From NCBI RefSeq assembly GCF_958298935.1, contig NC_084921.1:9310001-9374000 (forward strand): a stretch of DNA of 64,000 nt, written 5' to 3'. Below, piece by piece: positions 10,131-21,030 of this stretch. Positions within the stretch are counted from its first letter, which is position 1, and each line of letters opens with the position of its first letter. The translations under genes and the position numbers were made by a program. The notes beneath the pieces are model-generated. The model made no database searches. It was not told where the DNA came from and saw only the letters and a list, made by a program, of their open reading frames with translations. Source of the stretch: Phragmites australis. Taxonomy: Eukaryota > Streptophyta > Magnoliopsida > Poales > Poaceae.

Positions 10131-11444
10131 CCGAAAAAACGAGCATGTGGGCGGGGTTTTGCGTGCGAGAAGACTATCTCGCCAAACAGATTAGCACTGC
10201 ATAGAGCATCTTCTGGGCTTGGGGGTATCTTATCTTGGCATCTCGGAGGACTTCACTAACGAAGTACACCGGTCGCTGTATGCGGCAGGCCCGGACTGCG
10301 GCCTCGCCCGAGGACTCATCACAGCCCCCGAGCTCGGCGCAGTGGTCGGGAGGAGCCGCGGTCTCTGGCTCGACTCCTTTGTCGGGGAGTCGAGGTCTCA
10401 GGCTCGACTCCCTGGTCGGGAGGAGCTGTGGTCTCGGGCTCGACTCCCTGGTCGGGAGGAACCCCGAGACCTGTATGCTGCTCGGGGGCGATCGGGAGCT
10501 CGGACCCAGCACTTTGCCCTGAGCATTCATCACGCTCCACCACCATCACCATGCTCACGACCTGAGGAGTGGCCGAGACGTAGAGCAATAAAGGCTCGCC
10601 CTCAGAGGGGGCCACCGGTACAGGCGGTGAAGTGAGATACTTCTTCAAGTCCTGGAAGGCCTGCTCGGCCTCCGGTGTCTAGTCAAAATGACCGGTCTTC
10701 TTCAGCAACTTGAAGAGCGGGAGCCTTCGCTCCCCGAGCTTGGAGATGAAGCGCCCCAGGGTCGCCATGCAGCCAGCGAGGCGCTGGACCTCCTTGAGTC
10801 AAGCAAGGGGATGCATCTGCTCGATGGCCTGGATCTTCTCCGGATTGGCCTCGATTCCTCAGCTGGAAACCGAGAAACCGAGGAGCTTGCCTGCGGGTAC
10901 CCCAAAAATGCACTTCTCGGGGTTGAGCTTCAGGCGGGTGGTGCGGAGACTATCAAAAGTCTCGGCTAAGTCTTCCAGCAGGGTTGCCCGATCCCAGGAC
11001 TTGACCACAAGGTCGTCGACATAGGCCTCGATGTTGCGACCAACCTGCCTACTAAGGGTAATGCGCACGGCCCGCTGGAATGAAGATCCAGCGTTGTGCA
11101 AACCAAAAGGCATTGACACATAGCAATAGGTCCCACCGGGGAAATAAAAGATGTTTTTTCTTCGTCCTGTTTGGCCATGCGGATTTGGTGATAACCCAAA
11201 TTTGCATCTAGAAAACACAAAAGATCGCATCCCACGGTGGAATCGACTATCTGATCTATGCAGGGTAAAGGAAAAGGATCTTTTGGGCAAGCCTTGTTTA
11301 GGTTGGTGTAGTCGACGCACATCCGCAGCTTGCCGTTGGCTTTCGAGACGACGACTGTGTTGGCCAGCCACTCCAGGTGGAGGACCTCTCGGATGAAGCC
11401 AGCGTCGAGGAGCTTGCTGACTTGCTCCCGGATGAACTCCTGGG
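10130..11444 (-). pseudogene. pol: Gypsy RT-RNase H fragment on minus, truncated at both ends
   Basis: Read on minus from 11444: FIREQVSKLLDAGFIREV, KLRMCVDYTNLNKACPKDPFPLP, FLDANLGYHQIRMAKQDEEK, then a frame change to TYCYVSMPFGLHNAGSSFQRA, the RT site AYVDDLVVKS (about 10998-11027) and LNPEKCIFGVPAGKLLGF. It continues through KEVQRLAGCMATLGRFISKLGER and FDWTPEAEQAFQDLKKYLTSPP to an RNase H start, [27 protein letters not shown], near 10185-10270. RNase H end and integrase are absent. The 'NKACPKDPFPLP' RT type is that of grass gypsy elements with long internal regions (Tat/RIRE2-like), by recognition. An expanded repeat splits RT from RNase H. Confidence 0.85.
10345..10460 (-). repeat. About 39-bp tandem repeats in the RT-RNase H linker
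   Basis: Three to four imperfect copies of GGCTCGACTCCCTGGTCGGG with short spacers. On minus they encode Pro/Glu/Arg-rich repeats ([10 protein letters not shown] or [10 protein letters not shown] depending on frame). They lie between the RT connection region and the RNase H block. Confidence 0.75.
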
Positions 11445-11690
11445 CCTTGTTGTTTGCCTCATATTGTTCAATCTGGGCCGGAGAAGAACAAGCAACAGGA
11501 ATCACATAGTTGGAGCCTACAATCTCGCATATTGGACTTCCTTCGTTTAGGAGATAAGCTTCTATACGCACCTTCCAGTATGAAAAATCTCGACTATCTA
11601 AGAATAAAATTTTCCTACTTCTCTCCATTATCGCATAAGGATCACAAAGCCGATTAAGGTCAATGAGTGATCAAACTGGCTCTGATACTA
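11444..11690 (-). pseudogene. gag: Copia gag N-terminal fragment, fused in frame to gypsy RT
   Basis: On minus the frame starts MERSRKILFLDSRDFSYWKVRIEAYL and runs to AQIEQYEANNKA, the pattern of a copia-type gag N-terminus (SYWKVRMEAYL-like). It switches at about 11444 to gypsy RT sequence (QEFIREQVSKLL) without breaking the frame, giving a 220-residue chimeric ORF (10966-11628). The copia PBS and LTR lie just upstream on the same strand. The fusion looks like a deletion junction between two elements. Confidence 0.7.
11677..11690 (-). other. Primer-binding site of the copia fragment
   Basis: On minus the sequence reads TAGTATCAGAGCC, one base from the tRNA-iMet-type site, just inside the LTR end at 11693. 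Confidence 0.7.
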
Positions 11691-11692
11691 AT

Positions 11693-13145
11693 TGTAGGAT
11701 CGAAAATAACGACTAGAGGGGGGTAAATAGTGCCTTACAAATTTCTTGCGAAATAGATAACCTACTCCTTGTTCACCCAACGCTATTCAAAAACGCACAA
11801 ACGAAAGCATAAACTTTAGAGAGACAAAGCAAGAAAGAAAGTTCCAAGATAACATAACTCCACGGATATAATATGAACCATAGCCTCTATTCAAGATCAT
11901 TTCATATGTCTTTGAGCACAAAAGCTTGAAACTTGAACGAATAACAAAGCAAAAAATAGTCACCGAAAGAAGCAACTCTCCAAGTTGATAATATAGAGAC
12001 AAATATATTCAAGACCTTCTCAAATAAATGAGTATATGAACTTTTATGCCTTTAGCAACAAGAAGAATAACTTTCCAAGGTTGAAAAATGACAGCTCAAA
12101 GGCAAAAACAAAAAACAATAAGAAAATCACAACCAAAAAAGAAAAACTTGCAAACTTGCAAGGGAACCAATAGCGAGACTGGAAAGAGGGGAATTCATGC
12201 ATATGTAAAAATATATACTTCATTAATCAAAGAGGTCAGTCCTATTTAGGTAGATTAGAAGGATTTTTTCTCTAAAAAAATTCTCACATATTACATAAGC
12301 TAAGCACTCATCTTACTCTCATTAAATTCCTAGCACTGAGATCTCAAATGAGTGACATAAAGGGGCTTAAGTGGCTGGTTCAAACTCTCTTATAGTCTTA
12401 CCCCTCTATTTATAGACCTAGAAATTTGACCCTTAAGTTTCCTAGCTTGTTATCAAAATATCCCTTTCTTGTAGTATACTCATACCTACCACTGATAGTA
12501 TTTTGGTCCATTTCTTGCTTCGTCCATCGAACGGTCGCAACACCTTCACGACTTAGCTTCGTTTTAACGCAAGCTTCATAATGATGCCACATACTCCTCT
12601 AGTCCTCTCACGATTTTGAGGCTTAACCGTGGATCCCTCTGCGTGTTTCTCAAAGTGTGGCTTGCCACTTGCTTACACCTTAAGCAAACGCTCTGATATC
12701 GGCACATGTACGCTGTCTTGTGATCCTAATCGCCGACAAGTGTCTCCCGCTACCAATCCCTCGGGCCACCTTGTCACTTGCACCGACATCCCTTTCACTT
12801 GACTTTATCAACACGACGTCTTCATCCTCTGTTTTGTACTTTGCTTGATCTCCACATGTACAATTAGGATCATCTTTGACTCCGTCCGACCTCCTTGATC
12901 GTCCGACACCAAACACCCGTTTAGCCTCGATCACCCGCTATCGACCGTCAAGTTGAATTCGTCACCTGCACATCATGAGACAAACAAACACATTTCTCTA
13001 ACTTCAACTCCAATTAGTCCATAATCAAAATACTCAAAATAAGTTCAAGCAATTCAAAATTTGATAAATCAAATTGACAAACTTATCAATCACTCATCAT
13101 ATAAAATTCAAGCACATTTCAACTTGATTTCTTAAAATTAAACCA
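11693..13145 (-). mobile_element. Copia LTR on minus
   Basis: On + it begins TGTAGGATCGAAAATAACG, the inverse of an LTR end ACA, immediately beside the PBS. The segment is AT-rich with no ORF. The far edge at 13145 (TGG on minus) is an estimate; no target duplication or partner LTR was seen. Confidence 0.5.
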
Positions 13146-13187
13146 GGCTTTTGACCTCAACTTTCCATCGGCAGGAGATGGAGATGA

Positions 13188-13373
13188 ATCTCATCCCATC
13201 ATCCTTGTGATGACTCAAGCCATTCTAATCATGAGTCCAGTGCATACTTTGATGAACCACCCGTTAAACTGATCGATGCTGACTATTTGATTCAAGAAGA
13301 AGAAGCTGGCTATTTGATCGAAGAAGATGAGGCGGGCTATTTGCTTCTGGCATCTATTGTGGTGACGAATTAA
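13188..13373 (+). pseudogene. Exon-like relic with an acidic internal repeat
   Basis: A frame closed by TAA 13371-13373 runs back to a stop just before 13188. Its last 50 or so residues read SHSNHESSAYFDEPPVKLIDADYLI and then QEEEAGYLIEEDEAGYLL, with a YLIxEEEAG unit repeated. It has no ATG and resembles a terminal exon captured or left behind by a transposon. I do not recognise the family. Confidence 0.3.
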
Positions 13374-15540
13374 TTCACGAGAAGAGCAGTGACCTACTTG
13401 TGGTTTTTCTTACACTGGAAACTGATGAATGAACACAAATTAACCAATCTAGGGTCGTTCAGAAGTTCAGAGGTGTGTGCATGTGCCTACAGCTATTGGT
13501 CGGTTGCTTCTGTTCTTTCTTCAGTTGGATACCAAACTTTCGTCAGAGTAGTCAGACCCTGGCTACCTTGCATCAGGCTGGCCAGCTTTCTGGGCCTTGC
13601 TTGCAAGTTGCAACGACGACCACTTCTCTGCTTGTCTCGGCCAAGGCGGCCGTGCGTATGCTAAATCTAGTATATGCAGATGCATGGAAAGGGCGACGTC
13701 AGATGTGCTTCTGACGCCGGCCGGCCGGCTGGCCAAGAGATATCAAGGCAGACGTACCCTTAGAGATATCGCTCGCGTGGCTCCTGCGCTTTGTTCGCAG
13801 GCATCGTCGTCGATCGTCAAACCGCGCTCGCGATCCCCTTTGACATTTCATCGTCTGAACGTCTCCGCTCTGACGACTTTGGTTAATTGCAGTCAGATCG
13901 AAAGCCTGCGCAAATTAATTACCCTGCATGCCCATTGGCCAAGTGGGCTGGCCGGCCGGCCGGCTGGCTACCGATGAACCGGGGGTTTATAAACTTAGGC
14001 TACTCGCAGTGACAGTATCACACATATTAATTAGCGTCAGAAATAGTTTTATCATCTTTTAATATCATTAATTATATGAAAAATGAGACTTGTAGGGTGA
14101 AGCAAGTTACTTGCAAGACTAAAAAACTTAGCTAAAGTTACATCAAAATAGTAGAACGTCGTATATTTTAAATATTACAGAAAAGATCAAAACACCATCT
14201 ATTTTAAGACAGAGAGTACAAGATATCGCTGGACATGAAATCCAAGACAAGTAAACTGTGTAAAGGTATATTGTGTTATACTCCGAGGCAAGTCCAAGAC
14301 AAGTATCATATGACTTAATTGTTCACAACATATACTAGAATTAATTGCTTTCAGACTGCTAGAAAAAATAATACGATACTATATATTATCTAGTATCTGA
14401 TATTAGATATAGCAATATTATACTATTCATTGAGAGTAGTTAACCGTGCATGCATGGACGCAGACACGCAGTGCTGCAGGTAAGGCAGAAAGCAGCGGTC
14501 CAAGACCGAGATCGAAATCGATCCGAGACGACCAATCTTACCCAAAGGACCGGCCCAATACTAGCATTAGGAGGCCTTGGGCTTGACCGTACTTTTTTAC
14601 CGTTCTGTCAACAAGGCGAGTATGCGCGATTTTTATATATATATTTTTTAACATTAGCAAAATTATTCAGTCATTTCAAAAATTTGTAATAATAGGCTAC
14701 CATCGTCTATTCATCATACGAGAACAAGATCTTACCCTATGAACAGACGACATCTTATGGACCCCTTCGGCCGGAATAAATAAATAGTAGTGATGTGGTG
14801 TCTCGCTAATTCAACGGGTGAGACTTTGCTCTCGCCCGCTAAATAGGCGATACCTTTCTCGCACCAACTTCCGGCGGGGCCATCCAAAATGTATCGATCA
14901 ATGTCTGGGTGAAACCTTTTAGGTATAGAAAACGGGCACGCCGATCAAGCCGACGTTAGCGCCTCATTTGTTTCCAACTGAGCCAAGAGAGAAGGGAGGA
15001 GAGGAGGTGGAAATTTTTATATTATTTTTATGGTAATTTGAGAAATAATATGAAAAATCATGAAATTTTAAAAAATATCACATGTTTGTGTGACCGTTTC
15101 ACGAAAAAATAATTTTTGCACAATGGTAAAACGATAACTACAGAAATCATGCGATTGTTCTACAAAAATATAATTTTCGTGCTACAAAATAGCGAAAATA
15201 TATTGACGTTTCTGAGAAACCAAGTTGAAATGCGCCTTGATTGATAATGGTGTTGATTTGGTTTGATGATTTTGAGATTGCATGAGTATGTACCTGTACT
15301 TCAATTATAATCTTAACTAACCAAAGTTGCAGAGGAAATGGAGTTGACATGTTTGTTGCTGAGTAAAAAAAAATTATACATGCTGGATGATCTGGCACTA
15401 AGGAAAATGAATGCGCTGGATGGTTCGGCGTTCATATGCAGTACACGTCGGAGCATTTCAACGAAGAAGCAAAAATTGAAGTACACGTCAGATAGTCCGA
15501 CGTTGGGCATCAGTGAACGCCGAAGCTTTTTGATGAGCCC
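13374..15540. other. No gene recognised
   Basis: Mixed low-copy-looking and AT-rich sequence. GGCCGGCCGGC-type runs occur at about 13718-13730 and 13950-13965. A Stowaway-MITE-like end (TATTTTAAGACAGAGAGTA) lies near 14200-14219, without a matching left end. Short ORFs here show no family features. Confidence 0.4.
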
Positions 15541-15715
15541 ATGGCTCCTTCGAATACGATCAATACCGCCAATAATTCTCAAATCATACAATGTCCAATT
15601 ACAAGAGCACATGCACAACAATTAGACCATCAGGTGAACTCATCTCTTGCTGTTCATGTTTTCTTGAATGGATTACTACTAAATTCTTATGATGTTTTAT
15701 TGCTTAGGAACGTGG
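15541..15715 (+). pseudogene. C-terminal tail of a gypsy Pol upstream of an LTR
   Basis: The frame contains QCPITRAHAQQLDHQVNSSLA followed by LLNSYDVLLLRNVGE, resembling the ITRARAxQL tail that ends many plant gypsy polyproteins. It is followed by a purine run (GTGGGAGAAA, 15712-15721) that could be a polypurine tract, then an LTR. The rest of this pol is not present upstream. Confidence 0.6.
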
Positions 15716-15721
15716 GAGAAA

Positions 15722-16444
15722 TACTACAACTTACCCAAACGTCACCCCTCAAAGGCCAAGTCTACTCGGACTCGAGGCTGAGCTCTAATCGAAGTCGTGG
15801 TCGTGGTCGAGTTTCAAGACAATACGTCAGTAAAACGGGCATAACTCTCTCATACAAAGTCCGTTTTAGGCGTTCTTGGACTTGCTGGAAAGCTTATGTC
15901 GAGCCCCTTCCAATGGATCTATGCTCGATCAAATATTACTTATAGTTTAGTTAGAGTCGAAGGAATAAGATATTGTATCACCGTTTTGGACCTTGTCAAG
16001 TTTTGTAATCGTGTCGAGGTCGGAGTCCAGGTTGTGCACGCCTCCTTCCATGGCTGCACAAACCTAGGTTGACCCCCTCATGCCCCCCTATAAATATACG
16101 GTAGCCGTCATAGTTTAGGCTCAGGTTTAGCTTAAATTATTCTGTTTTAGACAGTTTCGCTGTTTATCAGTTTGTTGAACCCCCAAACTTGAGTACTTCA
16201 TTAGTAATTAGCAATATTCAGATTGCATCTACCTGTTCTTGCTTGTGTTCTCGATTCGCTTGCAGGAAAAGCCTTCTTGACGAGGTCAACCACATATTGG
16301 CACGATTGATAACCACGGAGTAGTGGTGTAGTGGTTGCGAGGGTTCTCGATCTGCTTTGTTCGGAGCCTTTAGATCATCAACGTCGAAGCTCCACCAATC
16401 AACTTATCATATTACCTTTCGGAAGATCAGGCAAACACGCATCA
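15722..16444 (+). mobile_element. LTR of gypsy element B
   Basis: The LTR lies between a pol tail and candidate polypurine tract on the left and a primer-binding site on the right (ends CGCATCA). A TATA box CCTATAAATATA is at about 16087-16098. The left edge is estimated. Because pol tail precedes it and gag follows it, it may be shared by two tandem element copies. Confidence 0.65.
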
Positions 16445-16446
16445 AG

Positions 16447-16459
16447 TGGTATCAGAGCC
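16447..16459 (+). other. Primer-binding site of element B
   Basis: TGGTATCAGAGCC, the exact initiator tRNA-Met-type site, two bases after the LTR end. Confidence 0.85.
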
Positions 16460-16756
16460 TCGGTTTCCCGTTAGTTAATCTCAGTTATCCCCTTTGTTTA
16501 TTTTTGTTCCATTACCTAGAGTCCAGAAAAATTACCCCACAAAAATATTTAGATCATAGTTTTTCCGCTGTCCAAACCACTTTGAGCTTTTCGCAATTTT
16601 GTTTTCAATTTTTGCGTTGTTGAGTTTGAGTCCATCGTCAGTGTCTTTGTTGCTGGTTGAGTCATGATGTTCTAGTTTCTAGTATCGAGTCTTTGCTGTC
16701 TTAGTCATCGTGTATCTCGATCTACCATTGTCTGCTTTAGTCGAGATTAAGTCACA

Positions 16757-17040
16757 GGCCGTGTCGACCACTAGTCAAGTTCGACCATCAACTCGGGTTC
16801 AACTACTAGTCGTGTTCGACCACCTACTCCGGTTTGACCACTAGTTGGGTTCGACCATCAACTCAGGTTCAACCACTAGTTGTGTTCGATCACCTACTCG
16901 AATTCGACAATCTACTCGGGTTCGACCACTAGTCGAGTCGACCATCTACTCAGGTTCGACCACTAGTCACTCCGACCTCCCACTCGGGGTTTCGACCAGT
17001 TACTCCGACCACCCACTCGGGGTCCAACCAGGTACTCCGA
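16757..17040 (+). repeat. Minisatellite in the leader of element B
   Basis: About ten degenerate copies of a 25-28 bp unit built on TTCGACCACTAGTCG and TTCGACCATCTACTCGGG alternate here. The region lies between PBS and gag. It is followed by an A/G-rich tract (17049-17130). Confidence 0.8.
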
Positions 17041-17535
17041 CCACATTCGCAAAAAAAAGGGGCAAGCAAGAAGCAAAGAGTACCAAAAAAAAAAGCAAAG
17101 AGTGCAAAAAGAGAGAAAAAAAAAAGAGAATCAATTTGCATTGCGGATTTTGTTCCATTGTGCTTGTGTCTGATATAGTCTTCGGCTTGCTTAACCTTGT
17201 TCTAGGAACGTGATTGGGCCAGCAACTGTGACGAATACTGTGGACTTTTATTCAGCTTTGCTAATCTGATTTCATTAATTGCTATTCGTTGCTACTAAAT
17301 ATTACCTGTCCAAGCTACACTTTCTCTCGATCAGAACGGTATCTTCCCTTGCAACTACCTCACTCGCACCCGATAAGGTATCATGCACCAGCCACCGGTT
17401 ATGCCAACTGCGGTGATTGGTAATAACACTTGCAAGAGCGTGGTAAGATGCTTGAGAGTGTGTGACTCCACCTCTACTATCTAGTAGTCGATATGGATAA
17501 TTTATCTTTCATTGTTTTCTATCTTCGACTAACCA

Positions 17536-18709
17536 TGACAGGAGAAGCATCGAATGCACAGGAGTGTGTTTTGAGGGAAGAACTCACAATATTGTTGGAT
17601 GATCATCGACAAACTATTAATGACGACATTGACAAGAAGCTTGCAGCAACCAATACCGCATTGCAGTGACTCAATGAAAGCATTGCAATACTCAATACAC
17701 GCTTTGATCGATTGGTTAATCCGCCATCGAACAATGGTCGAGTGGATCCTCATGGTGCAGCCTATGAATAAGAGGAGTATGTCGCGGATGATGAAATTTT
17801 GAGACAAGAACGTGACGCCTTTGATGAACGACAAAGGAACCGATTGAACTTCAACCGTCAAGGTATGAGAGGTAATAATTTTCAGCAATATAACCCACAT
17901 ATTAATGATGATTTATTTACTAAGGTTAAGTTTACTATACCATCTTTTGATGGTGCTTATGATGCTGAAAGGTATTTAGATTAGGAGATGACGGTAGAAT
18001 AGAAGTTCAATGCTCATTTAGTTCCTGAAGTGCATAGAGTTAGGCAAGCCACTAGTGAAGTTAAAAATTTTGCAATCATCTGGTGGAATAGGATATGTAT
18101 TGACGGATTAGCGCCTACTACATGGAATGCATTAAAGGTTGCTATGCATAACAGATTTGTTCCACCCTCTTTTAAACATGATTTGCGTAAAAAATTGTAG
18201 TGCTTAAACCAAGATGATAGATCCGTAGAAGCTTATTATCAGGAGCTTCAAATTAGCATGTTGCGTTGTGATATTGTTGAAAATGAAGAGGCTGCAATGG
18301 CATGCTTTTATGGAGGGTTAAGGCTTGAAATTCATGACATTGCTGATTACAAAGAATACGATAGTGTTCCTAGATTGTTCCAACTTGCGTGTTTGACAGA
18401 AAAAGAATTGCAGGGACGATAACAGATGCTAAGGAGCAATTTTGGAAGCATGAGTATATATCCAAATCAACACCAGGACAAGTCAAAACAGCCCCACGTT
18501 CAGCTACACGGTTTGCTACACCCTTCTCGAGTAGGGCGCGTTCAGCAGTACCTTCGACACCGTCACATGCTCCTGTGGTAAGCAAATCCGAAAGTGTGCA
18601 GGGTCCAGCGAAGAGCTCTTCTTCAGTTGCCTCGACTAGTCGCACGACTGGGATTATTACCTACCGATGTAAGGGAATGGGCCATGTCATGAAGGATTGC
18701 CCAAATTAG
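17536..18709 (+). pseudogene. gag: gag of gypsy element B, decayed
   Basis: Starts MTGEASNAQECVLREELTILL at about 17536 and has in-frame stops near 17668, 17769 and 17982. The core block is IIWWNRICIDGLAPTTWNAL with NRFVPPSFKHDLRKKL (about 18076-18198), then SVEAYYQELQISMLRCD and EAAMACFYGGLRLEIHD (about 18226-18340). The zinc knuckle near 18664-18705 reads YRCKGMGHVMKDCPN, lacking the first Cys of CCHC. Gag would package element RNA. Stops mostly sit at former CAG, CAA or TGG codons. The protease follows on the same strand. Confidence 0.8.
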
Positions 18710-18917
18710 CGCGCGTACATTGTAACAGAAGACGATAGATATGTAAGTGCTAGTGATGTTGAGAATGAATATGCTCTTGCAGCGAACCATGCAGGTGATG
18801 AGGATGGACGTGAGACGGTATCGATCATGAGGAAGTATTTGATGCCACTGCCATGGAGGATTATCAGACACTCATTGTGCAGCGAGTGTTAAGTACTCAA
18901 ATGGAGCAAGCGGAACA

Positions 18918-19575
18918 ACTACAACGCCACAATTTGTTTTAGATGTTCCTCATAGTCAAGGATTATCATGTTCGAGTCATTATTGATGGAGGAAGCTGCA
19001 ACAACTTGGTAAGTTCAGATATGATCAAGAAGTTTGCCTTGGCGACAAGAAACCATCATCACACTTATCATATTCAATGGTTCAACAACAGTGGTAAGGT
19101 GAAGGTAATGCAAACATCTAGGGTGCATTTTTCTATTGGTTTATACTATGATTGTGCCGATTTCGATGTAGTGCCCATGCAAGCATGTTCACTTTTGTTG
19201 GGACGACCATGGGAGTTTGATACTGATGCAACACATCATGGAAGAAGTAATAAGTACACCCTTATGCATAAAGGAAAAGAATAACTTTTCTGCCTTTAAC
19301 CCCTGCTGAAATTGTGAAATATGAACAAGAGATAGCTGAAAATAAGAGAAAAGAGTTTGAGAATGAATCTGAAAATCAGCAAGTAGTGAAAAAAAAATTC
19401 CACCCAAAAGAAGAAAGCAACAACTACTTTTAAGTCTGATGGAATTAGACTGAAATAGTGTGTTATGCTTGCTACTAAATCTGATTTTGCTGAAATTTAT
19501 GCTAATAAGCTGTCATGCTATGCTTTGATACGTAAAGAGGCCTTAGTTTCACTTGAGAATATATCTAGCTCTTTG
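18918..19575 (+). pseudogene. Protease and linker of element B, up to the solo LTR
   Basis: The frame from about 18943 to 19284 contains the active-site segment VRVIIDGGSCNNLVSS (D-G-G instead of D-S/T-G, a form I associate with this gypsy lineage) and ACSLLLGRPWEFDTDATHHGRSNKYTL. After a stop at 19282 and a frame change, the linker ALIRKEALVSLENISSSLPPA (about 19525-19580) runs straight into the solo LTR and resumes on the other side. Confidence 0.75.
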
Positions 19576-19583
19576 CCTCCTGC

Positions 19584-20876
19584 TGTCGGAGGATGAACTC
19601 CACAAGCAGGGATCCGGAGGGACCCCCTTTGAGATTCGGCCGGGGGATGATTCTGAATCTACCTCGTACGAGAATTAAATGAGAGTAATGAGATGCAGGT
19701 GGGATGGATGATCGGATGCTAGAGGAAATAAATGCTCAGGGGATTTTAGATAGGTTCGAGCCGCACGGAGCGTAATACCCTACTCCTGTGTGTATGCTAT
19801 AAATGCTCTGGAAATGTCTCTCTATGGGTTTCTTGCGTTACAAGGATTTTTGTCTAAGTCTAGAGATCCGTGTATCTCTTGTGTTAGCTTGTCTTGATCT
19901 TCTCCAGCTCGTCCGACTTCAAGGCTTCTGTAAGACTTGGTCCTGAAGAACTTGTTCTTGTCGTCGGGATGCACCCCCTCCTTTTATACCGTTGGGGGGG
20001 GGGCTTGGCATGCCCAAAAAGGAGGGCACGACTCCCAATACGCTATAAATGGAAAGCAACCATTATCGGCTGCAGCTTGATGTTACGGGGGGGTTGAAAA
20101 TGCGCCCCCGTCCGGTCCTGTTGTCATCATGCCGCTTTTCAGCGGATGCAGCAGGGAGGGCCCATCGGGCAGCCACCGAGCAACCCCGCGTGCCCGTCTG
20201 GTCAGAGCTAGCCTGACACAGCATGGCGGCAGGCGATATGTCTCGAGCCCTGTGACGATATCCCGAGGCGCGCCGGATGACGCGCAATGGGACCCATCGC
20301 ATTAAATGTCCCCACACCTCCCTGCCAGGAAGTGGCAGGGACTGACAGCAGGCGTGGGGGGAGTGATTGGAAGTGACAGGTCATGTTCCCTCTTAAATGT
20401 AGCATCGGGCCTCTTACCAATTGACACCTCACCGCTGAGCCCTTGTGGGGTCCACCGGCAAGGGGCTTCTCAAGTCCTCGGGGAACTCTGGGTGCTCGGG
20501 GACTACTGTTCATAGCCCCGAACACTCTCTCCCGGATATGCCTTTTCTCGGTCCTCGGGGAACTCGGGTACTCGAGGGTCACTGTTCATGGCCCCGAGCG
20601 CCCTCTCCCGGAATTGTGTCTGCTCGGGTCCTTGGGGAACTCGGGTACTCAGAGACCACTGTTCATGGTCCCGAGCGCCTTCTCCCGAAACTGTGTCTGC
20701 TCAGATCCTCGAAGAACTCGGGTACTCGGGGACCACTGTTCATGGCCCCGAACACCCTCTCCCGGAACTTGGTCTTCTCGGACCTCGGGGAGATAATCCC
20801 CGAGGGAGGGCGCCACGTGGCACTCTGCTGTCTTGGCCTCGGGACTCGCGGACCCCCGGTTCCCATGTCACCGACA
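19584..20876 (-). mobile_element. Solo LTR with perfect 5-bp target duplication
   Basis: The ends TGTCGG and CCGACA are flanked by CCTGC on both sides (19579-19583 and 20877-20881). There is no PBS, internal region or second LTR next to it, so it is a solo LTR left by LTR-LTR recombination. It belongs to the family at 4665-5953 (1293 versus 1289 bp, same U3 repeats). The TATA box on minus is at about 19981-19990. It sits inside element B between protease and RT. Confidence 0.93.
20465..20790 (-). repeat. About 77-bp U3 repeats in the solo LTR
   Basis: Four to five units with CTCGGGGAACTCGGGTACTC and CCCCGAGCGCCCTCTCCCGG, matching the array in the LTR at 4665-5953. Confidence 0.8.
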
Positions 20877-21030
20877 CCTGCTGTTGCTAACCTTCTGCAG
20901 GAGTTTTTGGATGTATTTCTAGTTAAAGTTCCCCCAGGATTACCACCAATTCAAGGGATAGAACATCAAATTGATTTAATGCCGGGAGCAACTTTGCCAA
21001 ACCGTGCTGCATATAGGACCAACCCGGAAG
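20877..21030 (+). pseudogene. pol: Start of RT of element B, resuming after the solo LTR
   Basis: The protein continues VANLLQEFLDVFLVKVPPGLPP and IQGIEHQIDLMPGATLPNRAAYRTNPE, the standard lead-in to gypsy RT. It stops at 21030, where a copia LTR begins. RT resumes near 24023. About 80 residues of RT between these points are not seen. Confidence 0.85.

Noticed and set aside
16757..17040. Centromeric or satellite DNA
   Set aside because: The array is short and lies inside the leader of a gypsy element.
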